Positions 1-5,312 of a DNA stretch of 6,926 nucleotides are shown here, in pieces. This DNA comes from an uncultured Eubacteriales bacterium. Lineage in GTDB: Bacteria; Bacillota; Clostridia; Oscillospirales; CAG-382. The stretch is from positions 1 through 6,926 of the forward strand of contig CAKSDR010000065.1 of the NCBI GenBank assembly GCA_934446095.1. Direction: 5' to 3'. Each line of letters opens with the position of its first letter. Position 1 is the first letter of the stretch. The translations under genes and the position numbers were made by a program. The notes under the pieces were generated by a model, which worked only from the letters and a program-made list of their open reading frames with translations, searched no databases and had not been told where the DNA came from.

Positions 1-112
1 CTCTTACGGCGATAGCGATTTCTTTACCGATTTTTGTAAAAATTTTACCTCTCTGAGCATCGGTTTTTTCTTTTTTATGCATAATATTTTTCCATTTGGA
101 ATGTCCGGACAT
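1..112 (-). CDS. yebC: YebC/TACO1-family protein, N-terminal fragment (runs off the left edge)
   Basis: Only the first 37 codons are in the window. The reverse-strand reading begins MSGHSKWKNIMHKKEKTDAQ and continues with RGKIFTKIGKEIAIAVR. This is the hallmark start of the YebC/TACO1 family: MSGHSKW, then a basic helix with D-A-x-R-G-K-x-F-T-K. Members are about 240 residues long and cytoplasmic. They have been described as transcriptional regulators in some bacteria and as translation activators or ribosome-associated factors (TACO1, YebC2) in others, so the exact role is not settled from sequence. The start is supported by AAGGAG (plus-strand 121-126) 8 nt upstream of the ATG. It lies 30 nt after the argS stop with no terminator between them, so it is probably the third gene of the DUF3048-argS-yebC operon. 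The family call is secure. The C-terminal part cannot be examined. Confidence 0.93.
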   Translation of the reverse strand, partial: MSGHSKWKNIMHKKEKTDAQRGKIFTKIGKEIAIAVR

Positions 113-142
113 GATAAAATCTCCTTATTTTAAGAAAATAAA

Positions 143-1843
143 TTAAATATTTTTAGGCGCTTTAAGACCCAAGAGTTTAAGACCGTTTTCAAGAACGATA
201 CTTGTGGCATTTACAAGGGCAAGGCGGGTGTTTCTCGTTTTTACATCTTCGGCTTTGAGTACGGGGCAGTCATGATAAAATCTGTTGAATGCCTGACATA
301 CGTCGAGCAGATATCTGCTGATGTCTGAGGGTTCAAGTTCAGTTCTTGCCTGATGTACTTTTTCCGGGAACAAAATCAAAGTTTTAATTAAGTTTACTTC
401 TCGGTCGTCAGAAAACGAAAAATCGCGGCAATCAGGGCTGAAGTCGGATTTTTCGATAATTCCCGAACAGCGCGCGTATGTGTACTGAACGTACGGGCCT
501 GTGTTTCCGTCGAAGTTGAGAACGTCGTCCAAAACAAAGTTTACATCTTTAATTCTGCCGTTTGAAAGGTCATGGAATATTACGGCTCCGACGCCTACAG
601 CCTTTGCTACCTCAAGTTTGTTTTCAAGTCCCGGGTTTTTCTCGTTGATTATCTGCAGGGTTTTTTCTATCGCGTCATTGAAGATATCCTCGAGCAGAAC
701 AATATTACCTTCACGCGTTGAAAGTTTTGTTCCGCCGATGCTTACGGTTCCGAATGGAACATGGATAAGATCTTTTGCAAAGGAATATCCCATAAGTTCT
801 ATGACTTTGAAAAACTGTGCAAAGTGCAGACTCTGACCGGCAGATGTTACATAAATGCATTTGTCGAAATTATAGGTTTTTTTGCGGTAAATTGCGGCTG
901 CAATATCGCGTGTGGCATATATTGTGGAGCCGTCGGATTTCAGAATAAGGCAAGGATTCATACCATACTTTTCCAAATCGACAATACTTGCTCCGTCGTC
1001 TACGGTTAAAAGATTTTTTTCGCGCAGTTCTTTTACAACAGCGTCGGTTTTGTCATAATAAAAACTTTCCCCGAGCCATGATTCAAAATCTGCGCCGATG
1101 AGTTCGTAGGTTTTCTTAAATTCGGCAATGCTTATTTTTACAAACCACTGCCACAATTCATAGTATTCATTGTCATGGTGTTCAAGTTTTGTAAATGCGG
1201 CCCTTGCCTCGTCATTGAGCGAGTCGTCGGATTCGGCTTCCTTGTGAAATTTCACATATATTTCGGTAAGAGCCTTAATCCCGCGTTTTTCAACGTCTTC
1301 GCGGCTACCCCATTTTTTATATGCGACAATAAGTTTTCCGAACTGTGTTCCCCAGTCACCGAGATGATTTACACCTACGCAGGTGTATCCGGAAAATTTA
1401 AATATATTTTTTATCGACTGACCTATTGCAGTAGAACGCAGATGCCCTATATGAAACGGTTTTGCAATGTTGGGTGCGGAGTAATCGATAACAATCGTCT
1501 TGCCGTGTCCGATGTCTGAAGAACCGAAATTTTTATTGCGGTTTATTTCAAAAATATCTTCAAGGTACGCATCCTTATTTATAAAAAAGTTAAGATATCC
1601 GGATACATTTTCAATTTTTGAAAACAATGCTCCGTTATCGCTTTTTTCGCATGAATTTTTAAGATCTTCCGCAATTGCTGCGGGACTTTTGTGTAAAATT
1701 TTACTGAGTTTAAAGCAGGGAAGAGCAAGGTCCCCCATTTTTTCTTCCGGCGGAAGTTCTATCATTGACGCAATTTCTTCTGCCGTTATGCCGTCAATAA
1801 AAGAAGATAAAATTTTTGCCGTCTTTAATTTGTAACTGTACAT
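143..1843 (-). CDS. argS: Arginyl-tRNA synthetase
   Basis: Class I aminoacyl-tRNA synthetase that charges tRNA-Arg with arginine in the cytoplasm, using ATP. The 566 residues match the usual 550-600. The N-terminal Add-1 domain covers about residues 1-95. The catalytic Rossmann core carries the HIGH motif at 131-134 (context KPFHIGHLRS), GDWGTQFG at 162-169, and a KMSKS-equivalent KLSTREGN at 373-380, the degenerate form common in ArgRS. The C-terminal DALR anticodon-binding domain starts near YVQYTYAR (451-458) and ends with the typical ENGLKLLGLKAP (552-563). The very end is KNI, where many homologues have E-R-M. The start is supported by AAAGG 7 nt upstream. The gene lies 21 nt after the DUF3048 stop and 30 nt before yebC, so all three are probably co-transcribed. 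There is no T-box-like leader directly in front. I see no frameshift or missing catalytic motif. Confidence 0.98.
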   Translation of the reverse strand: MYSYKLKTAKILSSFIDGITAEEIASMIELPPEEKMGDLALPCFKLSKILHKSPAAIAEDLKNSCEKSDNGALFSKIENVSGYLNFFINKDAYLEDIFEINRNKNFGSSDIGHGKTIVIDYSAPNIAKPFHIGHLRSTAIGQSIKNIFKFSGYTCVGVNHLGDWGTQFGKLIVAYKKWGSREDVEKRGIKALTEIYVKFHKEAESDDSLNDEARAAFTKLEHHDNEYYELWQWFVKISIAEFKKTYELIGADFESWLGESFYYDKTDAVVKELREKNLLTVDDGASIVDLEKYGMNPCLILKSDGSTIYATRDIAAAIYRKKTYNFDKCIYVTSAGQSLHFAQFFKVIELMGYSFAKDLIHVPFGTVSIGGTKLSTREGNIVLLEDIFNDAIEKTLQIINEKNPGLENKLEVAKAVGVGAVIFHDLSNGRIKDVNFVLDDVLNFDGNTGPYVQYTYARCSGIIEKSDFSPDCRDFSFSDDREVNLIKTLILFPEKVHQARTELEPSDISRYLLDVCQAFNRFYHDCPVLKAEDVKTRNTRLALVNATSIVLENGLKLLGLKAPKNI

Positions 1844-1864
1844 AAAATATCCTTTATATATAAA

Positions 1865-2971
1865 TTATTCAAAACTTGAAACTTCTTTAAAATCAAACGA
1901 AACGCTGTCTGTGCCGGGTATTATTCCAATGTATGATTTTCCGGGATTCAGAATAAGAGGAGTTTTTCCGTCGGATTCATAAAGTGCATATTTTGAGGTT
2001 CTGCTGCTTTTTGACCAGGTAATCTCCTTATATTTTCCGTCGGTTACGTAATATCCTTTTCCTGTTCCTGTGAAATCAAGAGAAAGCCTGCCGTATTCAT
2101 CTCCGGAAATGCGGCTGTAGGAAGCGGACAGGAGAATAATATTTTTAAAACTCAAAGGCTTGTTTGTATATCCGTCAACATGTGCTTTCCCATACTGACC
2201 TTTAAGATATTCTTTTGTGTCGGCGTCAAATATGAAAAACGACTGCGCGTACGAAGAAAACTCAACATTAAGTCCCGTGCAGGTGTTGCCCGAAATTTCG
2301 GTGTCTTTTTCACCAAAGTTTAACGGCTGTGTAAACCCTTCGGTAACAGAAGTTCTGTAACCTTTTTGACTTATTGCCGCACAAAGGGCTTTTCCGTCTG
2401 TCATGGACGCATGTTCGTAACCCATTGTTCTGAGGCGCTCTTTGTTTTTCCAGTAGCAGCCTGATATGGATCCGTCACGCACACCGTCGAGATTGTCGAT
2501 ATCTCTTTCGCTTAAAACGTCGTATGCGTATGTACTTCCACCGCAGTGGGAATATATTGCGTCATGACACTGCGCAAGATCAATATAATAGTCCCTTGAA
2601 GAACGTACAGACCCTGTTTCCGGCAGATTTTCATATTCAGAAAAAATGCACATAAGTCTTGTTATTCCGCCTTCAACAAGGCATTCGTAAATGATATCGG
2701 CGTTTGCCAATCCCATTTGCGGAGTTGCTTTTTTTATGTTGTTTATCATCATTGCAACGGGACGTTTTGTTGCAATATTCTCATCGCTGCATGCAAGACC
2801 CGTGTACGGACTTATGTACTTTTCCGTTTCTTCGGTGTCCTGAGATATAACGGGAGCATCGTCTTTAGGAGTGTTGTCCTGCGTGTTGTCATTGTTCTCG
2901 GGTTTTTTGCATGAGATAAGTAAGGTACAGACCAATATAACTGAAACCAAAGATAAAAATATTTTTTTCAT
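1865..2971 (-). CDS. DUF3048-family (YerB-like) lipoprotein
   Basis: A 368-residue predicted lipoprotein of unknown function. The N-terminus is a classic lipoprotein signal: MKK, a hydrophobic stretch at residues 4-20, and lipobox L18-I-S-C21. Lipidation at C21 and anchoring on the outer face of the membrane follow. An Asn/Asp/Pro-rich linker covers about 22-50. The DUF3048 N-terminal domain is recognisable from ISPYTGL (53-59), RPVAMMINN (70-78), the PQMGLANADIIYE block (84-96), EGGITR (100-105), SVRSSRDYY (121-129) and HCGGS (142-146). The second half (about 220-365) fits the DUF3048 C-terminal domain. The family includes B. subtilis YerB. No enzymatic activity is established that I know of. 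AAAGGA sits 9 nt upstream of the ATG, and a good promoter lies just beyond. The gene leads the operon ahead of argS and yebC; no functional link to tRNA charging is evident. Confidence 0.92.
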   Translation of the reverse strand: MKKIFLSLVSVILVCTLLISCKKPENNDNTQDNTPKDDAPVISQDTEETEKYISPYTGLACSDENIATKRPVAMMINNIKKATPQMGLANADIIYECLVEGGITRLMCIFSEYENLPETGSVRSSRDYYIDLAQCHDAIYSHCGGSTYAYDVLSERDIDNLDGVRDGSISGCYWKNKERLRTMGYEHASMTDGKALCAAISQKGYRTSVTEGFTQPLNFGEKDTEISGNTCTGLNVEFSSYAQSFFIFDADTKEYLKGQYGKAHVDGYTNKPLSFKNIILLSASYSRISGDEYGRLSLDFTGTGKGYYVTDGKYKEITWSKSSRTSKYALYESDGKTPLILNPGKSYIGIIPGTDSVSFDFKEVSSFE

Positions 2972-3016
2972 AAAAGTATGTCCTTTGAAAATAAGTATAA
3001 AATATTACAATAATAT

Positions 3017-3045
3017 ATTATATCAAATGCCGCGGGAATTTTCAA
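3017..3045 (-). promoter_or_regulatory. Sigma-A promoter for the DUF3048-argS-yebC operon
   Basis: On the minus strand TTGAAA (3040-3045) is separated by exactly 17 nt from a perfect TATAAT (3017-3022). This predicts a start near 3010 and a leader of only about 39 nt before the DUF3048 ATG. It lies between the rplT terminator and the lipoprotein gene, as expected for a separate transcription unit. The spacer contains a short GC block (CCGCGG) in otherwise AT-rich DNA. Confidence 0.83.
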
Positions 3046-3085
3046 TATATTTTTAAGATACGTTGAATTTTTATCAAAAAAAGCG

Positions 3086-3123
3086 AAAAACTGTAACATC
3101 ATAAACGGATATTACAGTTTTTT
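3086..3123 (-). terminator. Intrinsic terminator after rplT
   Basis: Perfect 11-bp inverted repeat: AAAAACTGTAA (3086-3096) and TTACAGTTTTT (3112-3122) around a 15-nt loop. On the minus strand it sits 13 nt past the rplT stop. The 3' arm ends in T5, then CGC, then T7. The stem is A/T-rich but its position is right. The plus strand also ends in a T-run (3118-3123), so the element could act in both directions. Confidence 0.8.
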
Positions 3124-3135
3124 AATATAAATTTA

Positions 3136-3489
3136 TTATAAAGCGGCTTTTGCCTGTTCAACAAGGCTTGCGAAAGCGGCTTTGTCGGAAACTGCGAGTT
3201 CTGCAAGCATCTTTCTGTTGAGAGTAATTCCGGCTTTTTTAAGTCCGTTCATAAACTGTGAGTAGTTTATGCCGCAAACTTTTGCCTGAGCTGAGATTCT
3301 TGTAATCCAAAGTTTTCTGAAATCTCTTTTCTTCTGCTTTCTGCCGATGAATGCGTAATTTCCGCTTTTCATTACGGCCTGTTTTGCCATCTTAAAGTGT
3401 TTGCTTTTTGAACCCCAGTAACCTTTTGCGAGTTTGAGGATCTTGTTGCGTCTTTTTCTTGTCATAACGGCGCCTTTGATTCTTGCCAT
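3136..3489 (-). CDS. rplT: Ribosomal protein L20 (bL20)
   Basis: Large-subunit protein needed early in 50S assembly, binding 23S rRNA. The 117 residues match the family (about 118). It begins MARIKGAVMTRKRRNK, followed by the conserved LKLAKGYWGSKS and, later, KKRDFRKLWITRISAQA (residues 53-69), the core L20 signature. The extended basic N-terminal tail and compact C-terminal globular domain are both present. GGAGGT (3498-3503) lies 8 nt before the ATG. This is the third gene of infC-rpmI-rplT, 53 nt after rpmI, with a terminator just downstream. In Firmicutes L20 is the autoregulator of this operon through the infC leader, and a matching attenuator is present here upstream of infC. Confidence 0.98.
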   Translation of the reverse strand: MARIKGAVMTRKRRNKILKLAKGYWGSKSKHFKMAKQAVMKSGNYAFIGRKQKKRDFRKLWITRISAQAKVCGINYSQFMNGLKKAGITLNRKMLAELAVSDKAAFASLVEQAKAAL

Positions 3490-3542
3490 TTTATATTACC
3501 TCCGAATTGTACGTTTTTAAAATAACAGTTTTAAAACTTGGC

Positions 3543-3740
3543 TTACGCGTAAGGAATAAGTTTCTTTACGATAGGTGCAAACGAATCGCTGATATATGCG
3601 TTTGCGCGAAGCTGACGCTTTCTCTTTGATGTTTTCTTGCCGAGTTTATGGCGTCTGTTGAGATGATTGAATTTTGCTTTTCCGCTTTTTGTTATTTTAA
3701 AGCGTTTAGCGGTAGCCTTATGTGATTTGGTTTTTGCCAT
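3543..3740 (-). CDS. rpmI: Ribosomal protein L35 (bL35)
   Basis: Small basic 50S-subunit protein. The 65 residues are the standard length. It begins MAKTKSHKATAKRFK, a typical L35 start, followed by KITKSGKAKF, HLNRRHKLGKKTSKRKRQLR and a short C-terminus ending KKLIPYA. AAAGGA (3751-3756) lies 10 nt upstream of the ATG. It is the middle gene of the infC-rpmI-rplT operon. The 80-nt gap from infC contains a weak hairpin (3772-3813) that could tune the ratio between IF3 and the two ribosomal proteins. Confidence 0.97.
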   Translation of the reverse strand: MAKTKSHKATAKRFKITKSGKAKFNHLNRRHKLGKKTSKRKRQLRANAYISDSFAPIVKKLIPYA

Positions 3741-3771
3741 TTTAAAATCTTCCTTTCAAAATGAAATATAT

Positions 3772-3813
3772 AAAAATACCTTTTAAATATAGTAAAAATA
3801 TACGGGTATTTTT
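3772..3813 (-). other. Hairpin in the infC-rpmI intergenic gap
   Basis: The inverted repeat AAAAATACC (3772-3780) / GGTATTTTT (3805-3813) encloses a 24-nt AT-rich loop, directly after the infC stop codon. Its minus-strand 3' arm ends in T5, so it could be a leaky terminator, a 3'-end stabiliser or a processing site between infC and rpmI. The stem has only two strong pairs and a large loop, so chance in AT-rich DNA is a real alternative. Confidence 0.4.
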
Positions 3814-3820
3814 TATTTAA

Positions 3821-4390
3821 CTATGCTTCTTCGTTTTTTGTATTTTCGGCAGCGGAACTTTTGGATTTTGCTGAAGCGGATTTCGGTGCGAGAAACATTA
3901 TCATTTGTCTGCCGTCAAGTACGGGCGCTTTGTCGATTGTCGCAATATCAAGGCATTCTTCTCCGAATTTGTTAATAATTTCGGCGCCTATTGCGGTATG
4001 GCTCATTTCACGTCCCTTGAATTTAACGGAAACCTTAACTTTTGCTCCGGAAGAGAGGAAACGTTTTGCGTGGTTTAACTTCGTGTTGAAATCATGCGTA
4101 TCGATTCTGCAGGAAAGCTGAATTTCCTTGACATCGATTTTCTGCTGCTTTTTGCGCGCTTCTTTTTCCTTTTTCTCTTTTTCAAATCTGAATTTTCCGT
4201 AATCCATAATTCTGCAGACGGGCGGCTGAGCGTTAGGAGCGATCTCCACAAGATCATATCCTTTATCAAAAGCAATTTTTTTTGCTTCCCTGGTTTTCAG
4301 TACCCCAAGTTGTGTTCCGTCGACATCAATAACTCTTACTTCTGCTGCTCTTATCTCATCGTTGATAGAGATATCCTTTGCTGATCCTAT
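3821..4390 (-). CDS. infC: Translation initiation factor IF-3, predicted ATA start
   Basis: IF3 binds the 30S subunit, prevents premature joining of 50S and checks the start codon and initiator tRNA. With the chosen start the protein has 189 residues. The N-domain begins SINDEIR (residues 8-14) and continues to PVCRIMDYGKF (57-67), the IF3 signature. A Lys/Glu/Arg-rich linker helix covers about 68-86. The C-domain (about 87-170) includes KVKVSVKFKGREMSH. A short Ser/Ala/Lys/Glu-rich tail follows. The reading frame stays open to an ATG at 4490-4492, but that would place the attenuator hairpin inside the gene and add 34 non-IF3 residues (many F, I, Y and C) with no ribosome binding site. GGAGGTG ends 6 nt before an in-frame ATA (4388-4390), and no ATG, GTG or TTG is well placed. 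Rare start codons (AUU, AUA, AUC) are well known for infC and allow IF3 to autoregulate. Confidence 0.93.
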   Translation of the reverse strand: MGSAKDISINDEIRAAEVRVIDVDGTQLGVLKTREAKKIAFDKGYDLVEIAPNAQPPVCRIMDYGKFRFEKEKKEKEARKKQQKIDVKEIQLSCRIDTHDFNTKLNHAKRFLSSGAKVKVSVKFKGREMSHTAIGAEIINKFGEECLDIATIDKAPVLDGRQMIMFLAPKSASAKSKSSAAENTKNEEA

Positions 4391-4396
4391 AAATAA

Positions 4397-4404
4397 CACC
4401 TCCC
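4397..4404 (-). promoter_or_regulatory. Strong Shine-Dalgarno that sets the infC start
   Basis: On the minus strand GGGAGGTG contains seven consecutive bases (GGAGGTG) complementary to the 16S rRNA 3' end. It sits 6 nt before the ATA codon at 4388-4390. It follows immediately after the T-run of the attenuator, so ribosome access depends on transcription passing the terminator. An in-frame GTG overlaps the site itself and cannot serve as the start. Confidence 0.85.
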
Positions 4405-4439
4405 AAAAATAAAAAAAAGCGAAGATGACAATTCTTCGC
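4405..4439 (-). terminator. Intrinsic terminator (attenuator) in the infC leader
   Basis: The 7-bp stem GCGAAGA (minus strand, 4439-4433) / TCTTCGC (4425-4419) has a 7-nt loop. It is followed by eight T, then A, then five T (4418-4405). It lies between the operon promoter and the infC ribosome binding site, so it can only act as an attenuator. In B. subtilis the same operon is controlled by L20-stimulated termination at an equivalent place. Confidence 0.88.
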
Positions 4440-4532
4440 AAAACATAGATACAACAGGCGTTAAAAAACCTGAAAAATTGACCTTGCATCATAATTAATG
4501 CCGGGTGAGAATCATATTCTGCTTTATTGTCT
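4405..4532 (-). ncRNA. infC-operon leader RNA, candidate L20 leader
   Basis: This is the transcribed leader, about 128 nt, from the predicted start near 4532 to the end of the attenuator T-run. Visible structures, on the minus strand, are a small AGAAT/ATTCT hairpin (4508-4520), a CAGG/CCTG hairpin (4455-4472), and the terminator. A nine-pair alternative helix is possible: CAATTTTTC (4480-4472) with GAAGAATTG (4437-4429), containing one G-U pair. It would take up most of the terminator's 5' arm, so it is a plausible antiterminator. Assignment to the L20 leader class rests on gene context and layout. I have not matched its L20-binding site base by base. Confidence 0.7.
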
Positions 4533-4538
4533 TTGTAT

Positions 4539-4567
4539 ATACTACCACAAAGTTATTTATTTGTCAA
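4539..4567 (-). promoter_or_regulatory. Sigma-A promoter for infC-rpmI-rplT
   Basis: On the minus strand a perfect TTGACA (4562-4567) is followed after 17 nt by TAGTAT (4539-4544). Transcription would start near 4532, giving a leader of about 140 nt before infC. The next 33 nt (4568-4600) are very AT-rich and are shared with the divergent tRNA-Pro promoter. They could supply UP-element contacts to either side. Confidence 0.83.
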
Positions 4568-4600
4568 TAGTGTTTTTAAAATTAAAATAATGTTTTTCTG

Positions 4601-4629
4601 TTGACAAAACCACAAAAAGATGATAAAAT
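4601..4629 (+). promoter_or_regulatory. Sigma-A promoter for tRNA-Pro (and possibly the DtxR-type gene)
   Basis: A perfect TTGACA (4601-4606) is separated by 17 nt from TAAAAT (4624-4629). The predicted start is near 4636, about 50 nt before the mature tRNA. It is arranged back to back with the infC promoter, with 33 nt between the two -35 boxes. No other convincing plus-strand promoter is visible before the regulator gene at 4841. Confidence 0.83.
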
Positions 4630-4686
4630 ATTATGAATTATTTAAGCGGCACAAGTGTTGCTTTTAAATATCAGTGTTTTTAACAC

Positions 4687-4762
4687 CGGGGTGTGGCGCA
4701 GTTGGTAGCGCGGGTGGTTTGGGACCATCAGGCCGCAGGTTCGAACCCTGTCACTCCGACCA
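4687..4762 (+). tRNA. tRNA-Pro (anticodon TGG), CCA encoded
   Basis: A complete 76-nt cloverleaf can be folded by hand. The acceptor stem is CGGGGTG with CACTCCG, with one G-T pair. The D stem is GCGC/GCGC with loop AGTTGGTA. The anticodon stem is GGTGG/CCATC with loop TTTGGGA, so the anticodon is TGG, which reads CCN proline codons. The variable loop is AGGCC. The T stem is GCAGG/CCTGT with loop TTCGAAC. Discriminator A73 and an encoded CCA follow. The C1-G72 pair and the GG of the anticodon fit proline identity. It is transcribed from the promoter at 4601-4629 and followed by a hairpin and a terminator. Confidence 0.98.
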
Positions 4763-4765
4763 TGA

Positions 4766-4782
4766 TGCGGTTTTCGTCCGCA
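4766..4782 (+). other. Short hairpin between tRNA-Pro and its terminator
   Basis: TGCGG (4766-4770) and CCGCA (4778-4782) form a 5-bp stem with a 7-nt loop, 3 nt after the tRNA CCA. The same CCGCA and TGCGG words recur in the terminator arms (4791-4795 and 4809-4813). The two structures could therefore exchange partners, either as a tRNA 3'-processing landmark or as a weak antiterminator. The function is unknown. Confidence 0.45.
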
Positions 4783-4788
4783 GAATGT

Positions 4789-4821
4789 GCCGCAAAACAT
4801 TACGGTTTTGCGGCTTTTTTT
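4789..4821 (+). terminator. Strong intrinsic terminator after tRNA-Pro
   Basis: A perfect 10-bp stem, GCCGCAAAAC (4789-4798) / GTTTTGCGGC (4805-4814), has a 6-nt loop and is followed by seven T (4815-4821). It is a textbook terminator for the tRNA. It also lies only 19 nt before the DtxR-type gene's start codon, so that gene must be expressed by read-through or from a promoter I cannot see. Confidence 0.92.
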
Positions 4822-4840
4822 AAAGAAAAGAGGAATGTTT

Positions 4841-5209
4841 ATGCATTTGCAGGAATCGGGAGAAATGTATCTCGAAACAATATACATACTGTCAAAGCAA
4901 AGCCCGCATGTCAGATCGCTTGACATTGCGGAATATATGAATTTTTCAAAGCCGAGCGTCAGCCGCGCTGTGGGTCTTTTGAAGTCCGGCGAGTATATAA
5001 CGGTTGACCGGGACGGATTTATAAAACTTACTCAGTCGGGTCTTGAAGTCGCAAAAAAAATTTATGAAAGGCACACGCTGCTCACCTCTTTTCTGATACG
5101 CCTGGGAGTAAATGAAAACACGGCGGCGGAAGATGCATGCAAAATCGAACATGATATCAGTGACGAATCATTCCAAATGATTAAAAAACATGTAACCAAA
5201 AATCCTTGA
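4841..5209 (+). CDS. DtxR/MntR-family metal-dependent repressor, short form
   Basis: A 122-residue metalloregulator. The N-terminal winged helix-turn-helix (about residues 6-65) includes GEMYLETIYIL, SLDIAEYMNFSKPSVSRAV and the wing ending IKLTQSG. The metal-binding dimerisation helices run from about 66 to 115. Aligned by eye with DtxR, the primary metal ligands are kept: M9 (DtxR M10), C100 (C102), E103 (E105) and H104 (H106); E12 and H78 (H79) also align. MntR has D and E where this protein has M9 and C100, so the site is iron-type rather than manganese-type. The positions matching DtxR E83 and H98 are T82 and A96, and there is no SH3-like C-terminal domain. The start at 4841 is chosen because AGAGGA (4829-4834) lies 6 nt upstream; an ATG at 4835 abuts it. 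Iron-responsive repression is inferred. Targets are unknown, and no metal transporter lies alongside. Confidence 0.9.
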   Translation: MHLQESGEMYLETIYILSKQSPHVRSLDIAEYMNFSKPSVSRAVGLLKSGEYITVDRDGFIKLTQSGLEVAKKIYERHTLLTSFLIRLGVNENTAAEDACKIEHDISDESFQMIKKHVTKNP

Positions 5210-5255
5210 AAGCGGCGGACGGCAGCAAAAACTGCGCGCCGCTTTTAACTTTTCT
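5209..5255 (+). terminator. Terminator after the DtxR-type gene
   Basis: A 9-bp outer stem, AAAGCGGCG (5209-5217) / CGCCGCTTT (5237-5245), encloses an inner GCAG/CTGC stem (5222-5225 with 5232-5235) and a loop of CAAAAA. It is followed by an interrupted T-run, TAACTTTTCT. The stem starts on the last base of the stop codon. It separates the regulator from lon, so they are distinct transcription units. Confidence 0.82.
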
Positions 5256-5312
5256 ACATATTATTATATTATTTCGCATAAAATATTAAAAAAATTAAAA
5301 TATTGTAGAAAA
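5250..5312. repeat. 9-bp inverted repeat flanking the AT-rich lon upstream region
   Basis: TTTTCTACA (5250-5258) and TGTAGAAAA (5304-5312) are perfect inverted copies 45 bp apart. The intervening DNA is almost all A and T apart from one CGC. The right copy overlaps the candidate -35 region of the lon promoter, so it could be half of a looped operator. The A/T-rich content makes chance possible. Confidence 0.45.

Noticed and set aside
370..382. Possible variant of the ArgRS C-terminus and a degenerate KMSKS (KLSTREGN) as a sign of a broken enzyme.
   Set aside because: ArgRS commonly has a degenerate KMSKS of the form x-S-T-R-x-G, and all other motifs and the length are normal, so the gene is judged intact.
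2972..3085. T-box riboswitch controlling argS.
   Set aside because: The predicted leader before the DUF3048 gene is only about 39 nt, the DUF3048-argS gap is 21 nt, and no T-box core or specifier hairpin is seen.
4391..4492. N-terminal extension of infC from ATG at 4490-4492.
   Set aside because: It would translate the attenuator hairpin and its T-run, gives a sequence unlike IF3, and has no ribosome binding site. The ATA start explains the strong Shine-Dalgarno.
4787..4840. Start of the DtxR-type protein at ATG 4787 or ATG 4835.
   Set aside because: The start at 4787 would run through the tRNA terminator, and the ATG at 4835 abuts the AGAGGA site. The ATG at 4841 has proper spacing and fits the family's N-terminus.
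4642..4926. Open frames on both strands across the tRNA-Pro gene (minus 4642-4926, plus 4693-4923).
   Set aside because: They are translations of a tRNA and its terminator. Such frames are a well-known source of false hypothetical proteins, and neither has a ribosome binding site or a recognisable domain.
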